The position numbers and the translations under genes are program-made. This document shows, piece after piece, positions 51,793 through 61,184 of a DNA stretch of 64,000 bases. Positions within the stretch are counted from its first letter, which is position 1, and each line of letters starts with the position of its first letter. The notes under the pieces are model-generated. The model was not told the DNA's origin and searched no databases. It saw only the letters and a program-made list of their open reading frames with translations. This DNA comes from DATLNM01 sp035536775 (GTDB lineage: Bacteria > Actinomycetota > CADDZG01 > WHSQ01), in contig DATLNM010000052.1 of assembly GCA_035536775.1 (NCBI GenBank), positions 15,176-79,175 on the forward strand, in the 5' to 3' direction.

Positions 51793-54700
51793 CTAACCTC
51801 GCTCTACCTTGATCGACCTTGACGAGTTCGTGCTCTGGTTGCCCGCCGCGTCGAACGCCTTCACTCGGATCGTGTAGGTGCCTGCCCGGACGAGGGCCCC
51901 GCTCTTGTTGCGTCCGTTCCAGGTGAACGTCGCCGGCAGTTCGTCTGCTCCCCCAAGGGAGCGCACGACCGTGCCGTTGCGCACTATCGCGACCGTGACA
52001 CGCTCCGCACCGTCGGTCTCGACACCGATCTTGGCCCTGCGCCGGGTGGGATCTAACGTCCTCGGCGTTGCGGTCACGCTCGTGATGCTCGGCTTCGTGG
52101 TGTCGATGGTCACGACGCCCATGATCGGGGTCGCTGCGTTGCCGGCATCATCCTTGGCCGTCACCTGCCAGCGATAGTCGCCGTCCGGCAGGGGACCGGT
52201 GGTGCCTTCGCCCCCATAGACGATCGTTGCTGTGCGCCCGCTCCCCGCGACCGTGAAGGCTGGTGCCGCTGCTTGGCGCGCCCCGGAGCTAGCGAACACG
52301 TCGAAGCTCCAGTCAACGTCCTCTGAGAACGACGCGTTGATGTTCAGCGTGTCGTTCTTACCGTCGCCGTTGGGCGAGATCGCGGTGCCGTCGGCCGAGC
52401 CCTCCGCCTGAGGCGGTGTCGTATCCGTCGGCGGAACCGTCACGTCTGGGTTGGTGCCGTCGCCGGGAGTGCTGTTCCCCCCGGGAGTGCTGTTCCCCGC
52501 GGGAGTGTCAGAGGCCGAGGGACCCGGCGGTGCTGTTTCGCCTGGACCGGCCGTGGTGCCCGCCGACGGGCTGGCGCTCGCGCCGGGCGTGCTCGACGAG
52601 GTCGCAATCGGCGACGGACGCTCGAGCGGAGGCATGGAGGTGCCACCTCCACCTGTGCCACCTCCACCGGTGCCACCTCCATCGGTGTCCCCACCGTTGC
52701 CGATCTGTCGGGGCGGTCGGGCACCCGCGTTCCACGAGCTCGCCGCTGGGGTGAACACGGTGATCTCGACGTCCCCTTCGAGCTCGGGTCCCGCGGCCGC
52801 ACCGTAGCGCACGCGCTTCGCCACGCACGGTCCCGGCTCCTCCGTCCCCTCGGGGTCGGCGATGCCGGCCTCGATGGCCGCTTGGGTGCACTCGCGAACG
52901 AGCTCGGTCGGCCCGGCTCCCTCGGTGCGGAAGATCTGGATGGTCGTTTCGTCCTCGCCCTCTGGGATCGACAGCGCATCGAACAGAAAGACGAGCTCCA
53001 GCGGGTCGTCGCTCTTGGCTTCTGGAGCCGTTATCTCGATCTCTTGGCCGAAGAAGACGAACGGGCGATTAAAGGGATGGTTGGGATCGGGCGGCGCCTG
53101 TCCGTCGTTATCGCGTTGGTTAAACTCGTCGATGTCGACCGGTCCGGCGTTGGGAGACGTCACCGAGGTCTCTTGAGGGTCTTCGGCGTCGGCGCCGTCG
53201 CCCGCTCCGTCGGTCGAGTGGGTCTCGTTTGGCTCGCCCTCCGGATCGAACGACGAGTCGGCGGCCCCGTTCTCACCCACAGTTTCGCCGTCGCCTGTTC
53301 CGCAGCCGATGTCGTTCGTGTCGGGCTCGAAGCTGAGCTCGAAGTCACCCTCCTGGCCGTCGTAGCCATCGACTGCGATCCGGTAGATGGGCAGCTCACC
53401 GCCCGTGGCCGCAGCGGGGAACTCGACACAGCTGTCGAGCGTGTTGGCCGAGTCGTCGTTCTCGCGGACCACCGTGAGGCTTGCCAGGGTCGCGTCCTCG
53501 GACGGGCCCGCAGGCCGCTCGTAAACGCTCAGTAAGGGGTCGGCGAGCGTGACGCCGTTGGCTCGGATGACGTAGTCACCGGCGGCCGGAGGGCTCCACT
53601 CGTACCACACCGACGCGTTCGGGCCGTTCCCGGCATGCGGGGCCTCGCCACCTTGGGCGGTCGCAGCGACGTTGGTCCCCGGTGCCTGAGCCGCGTCTGA
53701 TCCGAGGATCTTGGCATCGGCGAAGAAGTCGTTGCCTGGGGGATCGATGACGGGTGGCTGGGCGGTGGGGCATACCCCTCCCGGCGTGACGTTGAGGACG
53801 AAGATGCCCTGGCGGCCGTTGTAGCCGTCGACCGCGATCCGATACTCGGTCCCAGGCGTCGCCACGAAGTCGACACAGCTGTCGAGCGTCCCGAGCTGGC
53901 CTTGGTCGGCGTCGTCGTTCTCTGCCACGGCGGCGGTATCGATGACCGGGGCCGTGTCGCCTGTGTAGACCGCCAACAGGCTGTCGCCGATGGTATCTAC
54001 CTGCGCTTCACTGCCGAACGTGTCGATGGCGACCTGCCCCACGCCGTCCGGGGCGACGAATCGATACCAAACCGACGCTCCACCGCTGTTGCCGCCATGG
54101 TCGGGTTCAAAGGCTGGCTTGGTTGCACTGACGGTGGTCCCGTTGACCGTGAGTGGATCGAGTCCGAGGGTGATGGTTTCAGCGCCGTTGAATTCGTCGT
54201 TGGGGGGAGGAGGAGGCGGCGGCGCGGCGGCCGGGCATCCTCCAGTGTCGAGCGACAGGAGGAACTCTCCCTCCCGGTCGCCGTACCCGTCGACCGCCAC
54301 GAAGTACTCCTCGTCGACGAAGGTCTGGAATTCGATGCAGCTCTCGAGGCTTCCGTCGTAGTCGTCGTTGGCGGCCTGCTCGCCATATCCCGGCCTCGTG
54401 TAGGCCGCGAGCACGGTGTCGCTCAAGGCATTGGGCAGAGACAATGTTCCGAAGGTATCGACCGACATCATCCCGCCGTCGCCGATGAAGCTGTACCACA
54501 CGGAGTTGCCCCCGCCCCAAAGCGCGTGCGCCGGCTCGCCGTCTTGGAGTGTCGCATTGACGTTGGTCCCGGAGATCGGGTACGAGGTCGCTCCCGGGTC
54601 TGGGAGGAACTGTGCGTCCGCGATGTCATCGTTGGATGGCCGTTGCGAGAAGTACCAGGTCAACTCCACCGGGCTCGCGCACGCGCAGCCGCCGTCCTCG

Positions 54701-57390
54701 ATCGCGATCTTGTATTCCTGGCCCTGCTGAGCGACGAAGGAATAGCGCTCGTAGTCCGTGAAGCACCCGTCACCGCAGTTCTGGGGGTACGCGCCCCCCG
54801 CTTCTGTCAGCGTAGCGACGTCATCGCCCGTGTAGAGGCCTAGCCCGGTGTCGCTGTAGCTACCACTGGAGTCGAATGTGAATTCACCCGTGCGCGGGGC
54901 CGTCCACTTCCACCACACCGACCGACCGCCGCCGAAATCGCCAGCGTGGTCGTATTCGAACGGCTCTTTCGTTGCCGCGGTATTGCTGCCGGTGGCTGTG
55001 CCGGACTCTCCGCTTATCGCCGCTGCGTTGGCGAGGTTGTCGTTGGCCGGTGCTGACGGCGCGCCGGAGGCCGTAAAGCACGGCGACAGTTCGGAGGTGT
55101 CGAAGGTGAAGATATCAATGGCGAGCGCAGTGATCTCGTTACCCTCTGCGAAGGAGCCGCCCGACAGGTCGACGAAAATGGAAGCCTGGCCGTCTTCGTT
55201 CGTCGAGACGTAGGTGCTTTCGACGAACTCCTCTGCTTCGCCGTGCTCGGAGGCATCGCAATCGGCGTTCCGGAAGAAGAGGATCTGGAAAGAGGTCTCT
55301 GGAGTGCTCTCGAGCGTCGCGTGGATCTCGGAGATGTTGTCCCCATTGTCGAACGCCTGCGTGATTACGGGGAAGTTCTGCAGGTTGTTCGGACCGGAGT
55401 CGTTGTCACCCGCGAGTGGGTCGTTGGGGGTCACCCCGTCGCCGCCGAGGTCGATCCCAAGAAGCCCGTTGTCGCGGATCGCCCCGGAGCTTCCGGGATA
55501 GAGCTCATTGGACGTGCCCGAGAGCACCTGGATGCCGACGCCGGCGTTCTGCTCGATCACGTTGCTCTCGATGTAGTTGCCACTACTTCCGTCGATCGTG
55601 ATGCCGTCCCCGCCGTTCCCCATGGTGATGACGCCCGTGCCGATGTTGTTGCTCTCGATGAAGTTGTCACCGGCCAGGTACTCATCGGGAAAGCCGATGA
55701 CCTGGTCGTCCTCGTCGAAGATGTACATGCCGGAGCGGCCGTTGGAGGCGATGTGGTTGTCCCAAACGTAGTTACCAGATGACTGCAGGTGCATACCGTC
55801 AAGCCCGTTGCCGAGCCCAGGGCTACCCGTGAAGTTGGTGCCGATCTTGTTGCCCCCGATCTCCTGATTCGCCCCTCCACCCACTACGGCGATCCCGCTC
55901 AGGACGTTGCCCGACAGCACGCTGTCGTAGATCTGGTTGCCGTTTGATCCCGAGATATGGATCCCGTTCCCCTGGTTCGACTGAGTGGCGGTGCCCGAGG
56001 CATCCGTACCGCTGTAGACGTTCGACACCACATTGAATGCGCCGTCCGTTAGGACAAGACCGTGTCCATCGAAATTGTTGATGTTCAGATCGGTGATGTG
56101 GGAGTCGCCGGCCCTGACGGTGAGCCCATGAACACCGGACCCTGCAGACGCGCCCGTGATCTCCAAGAGGGGTGGGGCGAAAGAGTTTCCTGTTAGCCAA
56201 ACGGGCTCGTCGATGTCGGGAAGGGCGCTCGTTGGTGTAACAACGGACACCGCGGCAGCGAACGTGATGTCATCGCGACCATCAGGGACGCCGCCGATGC
56301 CCGGCGCGTTCGGCATCGCGTTCGCGTCCTGGATCGCCTCGCGCAACGAGCAGTGAGTGACGTCACAGCCCGAGCTGGGGTCCACGACGTCGTCTCCGCT
56401 GTTGACGACGAAGTTGACACCCTCGGCTTCCTGGACGCCCCAGTCGGAACCGCCGTCGAAGATGCCCGGCAACGTCACGAGGGGCGAGACCGCGAGAGAC
56501 GTGGCGTCCATCTTGAAGATGTCACCGGCCTCACTGAAGACAATCTCGGTCCCGTCGGGTGAGTACGTGGCCTTGCTGTTGCCCGCGGCGCTCGATCTCA
56601 GCGACACGTCGCTCGTCCCGTCGGCGGCCATCCTGAAGAGATCGCTGTTACCCGGCGTGACCTCACGCATGAAGATGATCTGTGTCCCGTCGGGACTCCA
56701 GCTCGGAAGCTGGTCGAGGATGGCGTTGTTGGTCAGGTCGGTGACGGGTCCTCCCGCTGGAGACACCGTCGCGATGTCGAAGTCTCCGCCGATCCCCGCC
56801 TGGAAGGCGATGAGGCTCCCGCCGGGCGACCACGACGGGAAGCCTGCCTGCACCGTGGCGACCTCGAACTTCGATGTCCCGTCCGCGTTCATCGTGTAGA
56901 GACGGTTGCCCGGGCCTTGGTTGGAGATGTACGCGATCTTCGAGCCATTTGGGGACCACGTCGGATCCGCGTCCCACCCAGGGTTGTCCCCCGTCAAGTT
57001 GGCGAGGCCGGAGCCATCGGGCCTCATCACGAAGATGTCCGGGTCGCCACCGTCGAACCTCACGAATGCGACCTTGGTGCCGTCGGGCGACAGCGTAGGG
57101 CTGGTGCTCGAAGTGGTGTTGTCGTCGGTGAGGCGCCTTTGGAAGGTGCCGTCGCCGAGCATGGCGTAGATCTCGTTGTTGCCGCCCCGGTCAGAGCTGA
57201 AGAAGATCCGACCGCTCGTCGGTTGAACCGGCGCGACGCTCCGGGCTTGAGGGGTCGCCCACGCGAAGGTGCCTGCCAGTACGGCGAGTGCCACAAGGAT
57301 CCGTGCCGGTACCCGAGCCGCTCTCCCCTTGCGGCTACCCCGAACCGCTCCGCCCCTGCCGCTCCACCGAACCGCCGCCGCTGCACTCAC
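51793..57390 (-). CDS. Giant secreted multidomain protein (PD40 propeller, beta-helix, four PPC-like domains, FlgD-Ig-like domains)
   Basis: 1865 residues from GTG 57390. A long basic signal region (VPARILVALAVLAGTFAWA) precedes a TolB/PD40-type beta-propeller (about 55-330; repeats of SPDGTKVAFVRFDGGDPDIF type). Residues about 340-680 contain CSLREAIQDAN and right-handed beta-helix repeats (GNGIHISGSNGNQIYDSVLS). Four tandem beta-sandwich units of about 130 residues follow (about 785-1390; each starts NDN/NDD/NDE/NDF and has VWY/VWW), resembling pre-peptidase C-terminal domains. After an acidic region and a Gly/Pro/Ser/Thr linker come two FlgD-type Ig domains (about 1690-1865). No catalytic motif or sorting signal was seen; a surface or matrix role is inferred. 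Confidence 0.82.
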   Translation of the reverse strand: MSAAAAVRWSGRGGAVRGSRKGRAARVPARILVALAVLAGTFAWATPQARSVAPVQPTSGRIFFSSDRGGNNEIYAMLGDGTFQRRLTDDNTTSSTSPTLSPDGTKVAFVRFDGGDPDIFVMRPDGSGLANLTGDNPGWDADPTWSPNGSKIAYISNQGPGNRLYTMNADGTSKFEVATVQAGFPSWSPGGSLIAFQAGIGGDFDIATVSPAGGPVTDLTNNAILDQLPSWSPDGTQIIFMREVTPGNSDLFRMAADGTSDVSLRSSAAGNSKATYSPDGTEIVFSEAGDIFKMDATSLAVSPLVTLPGIFDGGSDWGVQEAEGVNFVVNSGDDVVDPSSGCDVTHCSLREAIQDANAMPNAPGIGGVPDGRDDITFAAAVSVVTPTSALPDIDEPVWLTGNSFAPPLLEITGASAGSGVHGLTVRAGDSHITDLNINNFDGHGLVLTDGAFNVVSNVYSGTDASGTATQSNQGNGIHISGSNGNQIYDSVLSGNVLSGIAVVGGGANQEIGGNKIGTNFTGSPGLGNGLDGMHLQSSGNYVWDNHIASNGRSGMYIFDEDDQVIGFPDEYLAGDNFIESNNIGTGVITMGNGGDGITIDGSSGNYIESNVIEQNAGVGIQVLSGTSNELYPGSSGAIRDNGLLGIDLGGDGVTPNDPLAGDNDSGPNNLQNFPVITQAFDNGDNISEIHATLESTPETSFQILFFRNADCDASEHGEAEEFVESTYVSTNEDGQASIFVDLSGGSFAEGNEITALAIDIFTFDTSELSPCFTASGAPSAPANDNLANAAAISGESGTATGSNTAATKEPFEYDHAGDFGGGRSVWWKWTAPRTGEFTFDSSGSYSDTGLGLYTGDDVATLTEAGGAYPQNCGDGCFTDYERYSFVAQQGQEYKIAIEDGGCACASPVELTWYFSQRPSNDDIADAQFLPDPGATSYPISGTNVNATLQDGEPAHALWGGGNSVWYSFIGDGGMMSVDTFGTLSLPNALSDTVLAAYTRPGYGEQAANDDYDGSLESCIEFQTFVDEEYFVAVDGYGDREGEFLLSLDTGGCPAAAPPPPPPPNDEFNGAETITLGLDPLTVNGTTVSATKPAFEPDHGGNSGGASVWYRFVAPDGVGQVAIDTFGSEAQVDTIGDSLLAVYTGDTAPVIDTAAVAENDDADQGQLGTLDSCVDFVATPGTEYRIAVDGYNGRQGIFVLNVTPGGVCPTAQPPVIDPPGNDFFADAKILGSDAAQAPGTNVAATAQGGEAPHAGNGPNASVWYEWSPPAAGDYVIRANGVTLADPLLSVYERPAGPSEDATLASLTVVRENDDSANTLDSCVEFPAAATGGELPIYRIAVDGYDGQEGDFELSFEPDTNDIGCGTGDGETVGENGAADSSFDPEGEPNETHSTDGAGDGADAEDPQETSVTSPNAGPVDIDEFNQRDNDGQAPPDPNHPFNRPFVFFGQEIEITAPEAKSDDPLELVFLFDALSIPEGEDETTIQIFRTEGAGPTELVRECTQAAIEAGIADPEGTEEPGPCVAKRVRYGAAAGPELEGDVEITVFTPAASSWNAGARPPRQIGNGGDTDGGGTGGGGTGGGGTSMPPLERPSPIATSSSTPGASASPSAGTTAGPGETAPPGPSASDTPAGNSTPGGNSTPGDGTNPDVTVPPTDTTPPQAEGSADGTAISPNGDGKNDTLNINASFSEDVDWSFDVFASSGARQAAAPAFTVAGSGRTATIVYGGEGTTGPLPDGDYRWQVTAKDDAGNAATPIMGVVTIDTTKPSITSVTATPRTLDPTRRRAKIGVETDGAERVTVAIVRNGTVVRSLGGADELPATFTWNGRNKSGALVRAGTYTIRVKAFDAAGNQSTNSSRSIKVERG
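52463..52507. repeat. Tandem repeat, 18-base unit, two and a half copies
   Basis: Unit CCGGGAGTGCTGTTCCCC at 52463-52480 and 52481-52498 with a partial third copy. It encodes STPGGN/STPGD steps in the linker of the giant secreted protein. Confidence 0.8.
52641..52685. repeat. Tandem repeat, 15-base unit, three copies
   Basis: Three 15-base units beginning TGCCACCTCCA at 52641, 52656 and 52671, encoding a Gly/Thr-rich GGGTG-type run in the same linker. Confidence 0.85.
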
Positions 57391-57510
57391 TTGACGCGCC
57401 CTTTCGTCAGCAAACCCCTCAACCCTTAGTTCTCGGCCTGTGCGGCCAAAACCCTTAGAAAAGACCTGCCGCACCACGAGCCAAGTTAGGACGACGCCGG
57501 TCACCACGCC

Positions 57511-57524
57511 GTCACGAAGGTGAC
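57511..57524. promoter_or_regulatory. Small dyad upstream of the giant gene
   Basis: GTCAC-GAAG-GTGAC in the 226-base gap between the giant gene start and tRNA-Tyr. It could be an operator for the minus-strand gene; nothing else in 57391-57590 was recognised. Confidence 0.25.
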
Positions 57525-57597
57525 AAGTAACGAGACAGATTGGAGACACTTCGGAAACCGCCCCACAAAACCCACCCTGCATCCCAGAGATTACCGC

Positions 57598-57603
57598 TAT
57601 CCT
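57598..57603 (+). promoter_or_regulatory. Candidate -10 element (TATCCT) of tRNA-Tyr
   Basis: TATCCT ends 13 bases before the mature 5' end of the tRNA, giving a short precursor leader. A clear -35 element is not seen. Confidence 0.4.
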
Positions 57604-57616
57604 CGCCTCCGCTCGA

Positions 57617-57699
57617 GGCGGGATACCCGAGTGGCCAAAGGGGGCGGCCTGTAAAGTCGCTGGCTGACGCCTACAGAGGTTCGAATCCTCTTCCCGCCA
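57617..57699 (+). tRNA. tRNA-Tyr (GTA anticodon)
   Basis: Acceptor stem GGCGGGA (57617-57623) pairs with TCCCGCC (57692-57698), with discriminator A at 57699. Anticodon loop CTGTAAA has GTA at 57651-57653. A long variable arm (type II, as in bacterial tRNA-Tyr) precedes the T-loop GGTTCGAATCC. CCA is not encoded. Confidence 0.95.
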
Positions 57700-57756
57700 C
57701 TTCGACATCCGACCGTGGTGACGCCGTGTCCGCTTTATCAGCGTTTGGAGGACGTC

Positions 57757-58554
57757 ATGGTGCAAGGAAAGAAGTTGGTGATCTTGCTCAGCCTGATCGC
57801 TCTGCTTGGCGCCTCCGCATGCGGGGCGAGCGACGACCCTGCCGCTGACGATGGTCCAGAGGCTAAGCCCTCGGTCGCGGAGCCGGTGGCACCTGAGGTC
57901 CTGACCGCGACGATGCATGACGACCGCGTTGACTTCGTTGCCTCGGTCGAGGCCGAGCCTGTGACCGTCCGGATCGACAACAGGTCCAAGCACAAAGAGC
58001 TGTTCCTCATCTTTGCGCGCCTGAACGAAGGAGCATCGAAGGAGAAGGTCGTGAAGCAGCTGGCCTCGGGCAGCGAGAAGGTGCTCGAGCTGATCACGGT
58101 TGCAGGTGGAGTTTTCCTCGAGCCCAAGGCTCCCGGCGAGGCGACGATCCTTTTCCCCGAAGGCTCCTACCTCGCGACAGACCCCGAGGCCAAGGGGATG
58201 GAGCCGGCTTTCTTCGACGTGCTTCCGGCGACCGGACCTCCGGTAGAGGAACCCGACTCTCTGGGGACGATCAGCGTAGGCGAGTACTTCTTCAAGGCGG
58301 AGGAGCCTCTGCCCGGCGGCGAGGGTGTCTACAAGATCGAGAACGTGGGAGAGCAGAGTCACGAGGTCATCGTCAGCCGAGGCAAGAAGGAGGCGGGGTT
58401 CGCTCTCGCCCCTGCACCCGGCGGGGCGTTGTGGGCCGCGATAGGCGACTCTTTCAAGCCCGGCGAGTATGAATTCGTGTGCTATTTCCCCGACGCCGAT
58501 TCGGGCAAACCCCACATAAAGCTAGGCATGAAGGCGACGTTCAAGGTGGAGTGA
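57757..58554 (+). CDS. Lipoprotein with cupredoxin-like C-terminal domain
   Basis: 265 residues from ATG 57757, with GGAGGA upstream; the frame is open to GTG 57715, but that would precede the signal sequence. Lipobox SAC (LLGASACGASDD). Two beta-sandwich halves seem related: one at about residues 45-150, one at about 165-265. The second keeps a possible type 1 copper set, His in QSHEVIV then Cys, His and Met in VCYFPDADSGKPHIKLGM, with a longer Cys-His spacing (10) than the two cupredoxins at 9215 and 15390. The first half has no Cys at the matching place. Copper binding is therefore likely but unproven. Confidence 0.75.
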   Translation: MVQGKKLVILLSLIALLGASACGASDDPAADDGPEAKPSVAEPVAPEVLTATMHDDRVDFVASVEAEPVTVRIDNRSKHKELFLIFARLNEGASKEKVVKQLASGSEKVLELITVAGGVFLEPKAPGEATILFPEGSYLATDPEAKGMEPAFFDVLPATGPPVEEPDSLGTISVGEYFFKAEEPLPGGEGVYKIENVGEQSHEVIVSRGKKEAGFALAPAPGGALWAAIGDSFKPGEYEFVCYFPDADSGKPHIKLGMKATFKVE

Positions 58555-58583
58555 TCCCCGCTGAGTTACCCCCGAGATCGATA

Positions 58584-58618
58584 TGTCAAGTTTTGGAAGC
58601 ATCCTTCCGATATTGACA
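58584..58618. other. Nested intergenic dyad
   Basis: Outer arms TGTCAA (58584-58589) and TTGACA (58613-58618) enclose an inner hairpin GGAAG-CATC-CTTCC (58595-58608). The right arm equals a consensus -35 hexamer for the small gene at 58639. It may be an operator or a weak terminator of the upstream lipoprotein gene. Confidence 0.4.
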
Positions 58619-58638
58619 GTGCGGCGGAAGGTAAGGGG

Positions 58639-58890
58639 GTGTTGGGGGCAGTGAGTTTCTACGCAGTGCGCTTGCCGATCAGTTCGTACACCCACGCCTT
58701 GGCGGGAGGCGAAAAGATCACGGTCTGTGGCCGAAGCCCTTCGGATGATGCCATCCGCGAGGCGTACGAGCTCCACATGCAGTTCGCCCGGACTCGTCCG
58801 CTGTCCATGCTGTGCGCCGAGTGTCTCAAGGCCATAGCGACACGTGTGGGCGACCTCGTCGAGGAGTCGCGCCAGCGCCAGGCGGTCTAG
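58639..58890 (+). CDS. Small hypothetical protein with three Cys
   Basis: 83 residues from GTG 58639; GTG 58651 (VSFYAVRLPISSYTH) is an equally possible start. No signal or membrane segment. Cys occurs in KITVCGRSP and in SMLCAECLK, the latter a CxxC pair that could bind metal with the first. The middle is helical (DDAIREAYELHMQFARTRP). No family was recognised; the composition and ribosome site (AGGGGG) favour a real gene. Confidence 0.5.
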   Translation: MLGAVSFYAVRLPISSYTHALAGGEKITVCGRSPSDDAIREAYELHMQFARTRPLSMLCAECLKAIATRVGDLVEESRQRQAV

Positions 58891-58976
58891 GGGCGCCGGT
58901 TCCATAATCCGAAGTCCTCCGTTTAACCTGTATCTCGGCCGGGGAACGCGCCTCAGCCCGGATCCTAGGAGGCAGG

Positions 58977-59402
58977 ATGTCTATCCATAAGGTCGTTTCT
59001 CTCGGAGTCGTCGCGGCGCTCATCGGGCTCCTGGCCCTGATGGCGAGCGCATCGTCCAATGCAGCGCCGCTGGCCGCCCCCGTCCAAACCCCGACTCCGA
59101 CGCCGACCGCGACCGACCGGCCCGTCGGTCAGCTCGAGCGCAGCGTTTCGTTGCGTCTCAGGAGACATCTCGTCGCTAAAGGTCTCGTCTCAGCGAACAA
59201 CCCCGCATGCTGGGCGAACGCCCGCGTCATCCTGAAGCGTCTAGAGAGCAGCCAGTGGGTGCGCGTCGCTAGCACCCGATCGGATGACGACGGCTTTTAC
59301 CGCATGCGGCCCGGAGACCGAGAGGGCGCGTACCGCGCCAGCGTCAGGAGGGACGGTTCGTGCCCGGCGGACCGTTCCCCGACACGCCAACACGCCCACT
59401 AG
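58977..59402 (+). CDS. Secreted protein of unknown function
   Basis: 141 residues from ATG 58977 with AGGAGG at ideal spacing. Signal peptide (VVSLGVVAALIGLLALMASASSNAA) and a TPTPTPTATD stretch like that of the M23 protein. The remainder reads like a small beta-sandwich domain: RVILKRLESSQWVRVAS, TRSDDDGFYRM and GAYRASVRRD, with two Cys. Its stop overlaps the convergent stop at 59399-59401 (shared CTAG). Confidence 0.7.
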   Translation: MSIHKVVSLGVVAALIGLLALMASASSNAAPLAAPVQTPTPTPTATDRPVGQLERSVSLRLRRHLVAKGLVSANNPACWANARVILKRLESSQWVRVASTRSDDDGFYRMRPGDREGAYRASVRRDGSCPADRSPTRQHAH

Positions 59403-60730
59403 TTCATCCGCGGGCTCGAGTCCTTCGCTCCGATGAACAGCGGGCGCGACACCTGGTACTCGAGGCCGCCCGGGCCTTTGAGGGTGGTGTCTCCGGTCGT
59501 CACGAAGAGGCGGCCCTTCGCGTCATAGTTGATCGTGAAGAAGTCACCGAGTCTTCGGTCGCCCAAGGTGTTGCAGCCGGTGCCGTTGCAGGGTCCCTGC
59601 CCGATGTGTATCGGACGCCGCGCCGCGTCCGCCACAGAGAAATTCGGCGTTCCACACCCGCGCGCGTTGGTCGTCGCGGCGACGTAGATGCGCACCTCGT
59701 AAGTGTTGGCAACCTCCGGGACGGCTTTGGCCTCATACCACCCGACACCGGCGCGGCCATCCTCACCGGCGATCGTCCAGGCCCAGAACGGCGTCCCCGT
59801 CCCGATCCGAGGGATCGTCACGGGTTCGGACCAGCGCTTGGCTGCGGGATCGAACGACGCGAACTTCACTTGGGCGTTGTCGTCGGCTCCATCGACGAAG
59901 CCGTAGTAGACGAACCCATCGATATCGACACCGATCGAGTTCATCACGGAGTTGTTGCTGGCGCCCTCGAGCGCGTACGTGTCCCAGCTCATGCCGTCGT
60001 CGCGTGACACCTCGACGCCCACTCCTGCGGAGCTGCCGGCATACATGCCCTTCGGGTCGGTGGGATCGATGAAGATCTTGCCGTACGCGTTCGGATCGGT
60101 AAGCCGTGTCCAGGTCAGCCCGCCGTCCAGTGACTTCTGAAGGTTGCCGGTGATGCGCAGGTAGACCTCGTCCTCGCCACGTGCCGCGAGCCAAGGACGG
60201 TCACCCGTGTCGGCGATCGGGTTCGCGTCGGGCCATGTCTGTCCGTTGTCGTGCGACGCGAAGACGGACACGTTCGCGAGGTCGATCTCGGTGCCGTAGA
60301 GGTTCCCCGCCGAGTCCTTTGCGAAGTCAGGATCGCTGAAACCTGTGGACGTCGCGGAGTGCGCCGCGAGGCCCGGAAGGATCTCGATCTTCTTCCATGT
60401 CTTGCCGTGATCCGTTGACCGCCACACGAGGGTTTGGTTCCGGTAGCCCGTGATGAAGTCGGCCTCGGGGATCGTCCGCAGGTACGCCAGCGTCGTGCCC
60501 AGGTGCGCGCCTACGATGATGCTGCCGTCGTCAGCTATGACCGAAACGGGCTCTCCGCCACTGGCGTGCTGGTCGATCCAGACGGGCTTCTTGAAGGCGA
60601 GCTTCGATAGGGGCGCGGGCCGGCATTTCTCCGTGCCCCACGCGGAGCGGACGAGCGCCGGCGCCACCACGACGGTAGATAGGAGGGCAACTGCCGCGAG
60701 GACAGACGTCGAGACGCGCGAGCTTTTCAA
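59399..60730 (-). CDS. Secreted sialidase/BNR-repeat-like beta-propeller protein
   Basis: 443 residues from TTG 60730, supported by a strong ribosome site GGGAGGT seven bases before it. Signal peptide (STSVLAAVALLSTVVVAPALV). Several Asp-box motifs of the S-x-D-x-G-x-T-W type are visible: STDHGKTW, SHDNGQTW, SLDGGLTW and SRDDGMSW, which mark a six-bladed sialidase-like propeller. The catalytic Arg triad of true sialidases was not identified, so enzyme activity is uncertain. A Cys-rich segment (GPCNGTGCNTLGD) lies near the C-terminus. Confidence 0.8.
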   Translation of the reverse strand: MKSSRVSTSVLAAVALLSTVVVAPALVRSAWGTEKCRPAPLSKLAFKKPVWIDQHASGGEPVSVIADDGSIIVGAHLGTTLAYLRTIPEADFITGYRNQTLVWRSTDHGKTWKKIEILPGLAAHSATSTGFSDPDFAKDSAGNLYGTEIDLANVSVFASHDNGQTWPDANPIADTGDRPWLAARGEDEVYLRITGNLQKSLDGGLTWTRLTDPNAYGKIFIDPTDPKGMYAGSSAGVGVEVSRDDGMSWDTYALEGASNNSVMNSIGVDIDGFVYYGFVDGADDNAQVKFASFDPAAKRWSEPVTIPRIGTGTPFWAWTIAGEDGRAGVGWYEAKAVPEVANTYEVRIYVAATTNARGCGTPNFSVADAARRPIHIGQGPCNGTGCNTLGDRRLGDFFTINYDAKGRLFVTTGDTTLKGPGGLEYQVSRPLFIGAKDSSPRMN

Positions 60731-60912
60731 GGGTTACCTCCCGAAGCTTCTGGCTTTGCGGGGAGATTCGCCGCATGTCGCGGATGCCCCCTCTCTTGCC
60801 ATATTCGAAATAGCCCGAGCTGGACCCCAGGGATGAGCCTTTCGGACCATTTCGGATTGGTGTCGCGGGGCCGAAGCTTGTTAGTAGGCAAAAGTTTTCC
60901 GAAGGAGACGTG

Positions 60913-61140
60913 ATGAATCCGAAGCTCTGGGCTGTAGAAGAGTTCCTCCAGCTCGACCTGGACGACGACAACTTCAAAGAGCGCTTCCGCAGGCGGCCTC
61001 TAAAGAGGATCCCAGCGACCATGCTCGGGGACGCTCCGGATGAGACTTTCGTCGAAGAGCCGGCCAAGAAGGAGCTCAGGATCGAACGCCGCGTCGCCAT
61101 GAGGGCCTTGAGCGAGCTGCTGATCGACGCACCGAGCTAG
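60913..61140 (+). CDS. Small hypothetical protein
   Basis: 75 residues from ATG 60913, six bases after AAGGAG; GTG 60910 is in frame but closer. The protein is charged and probably helical, with WAVEEFLQLDLDDDNFKERF and a C-terminal helix RVAMRALSELLIDAPS. No family recognised. The 182 bases upstream hold the divergent control region shared with the propeller gene, in which TTGTTAGTAGGC near 60884 is the only AT-rich candidate. Confidence 0.5.
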   Translation: MNPKLWAVEEFLQLDLDDDNFKERFRRRPLKRIPATMLGDAPDETFVEEPAKKELRIERRVAMRALSELLIDAPS

Positions 61141-61184
61141 CCCTCGCAGGGGCGACGTCCACGGGCATCGGCCCTGTATCCCCA

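Noticed and set aside
58522..58905. A 127-codon minus-strand frame overlapping the small Cys gene
   Set aside because: No ribosome site, signal or domain, and it runs through the 3' end of the cupredoxin lipoprotein and the intergenic dyad. The plus-strand 83-codon frame is better supported.
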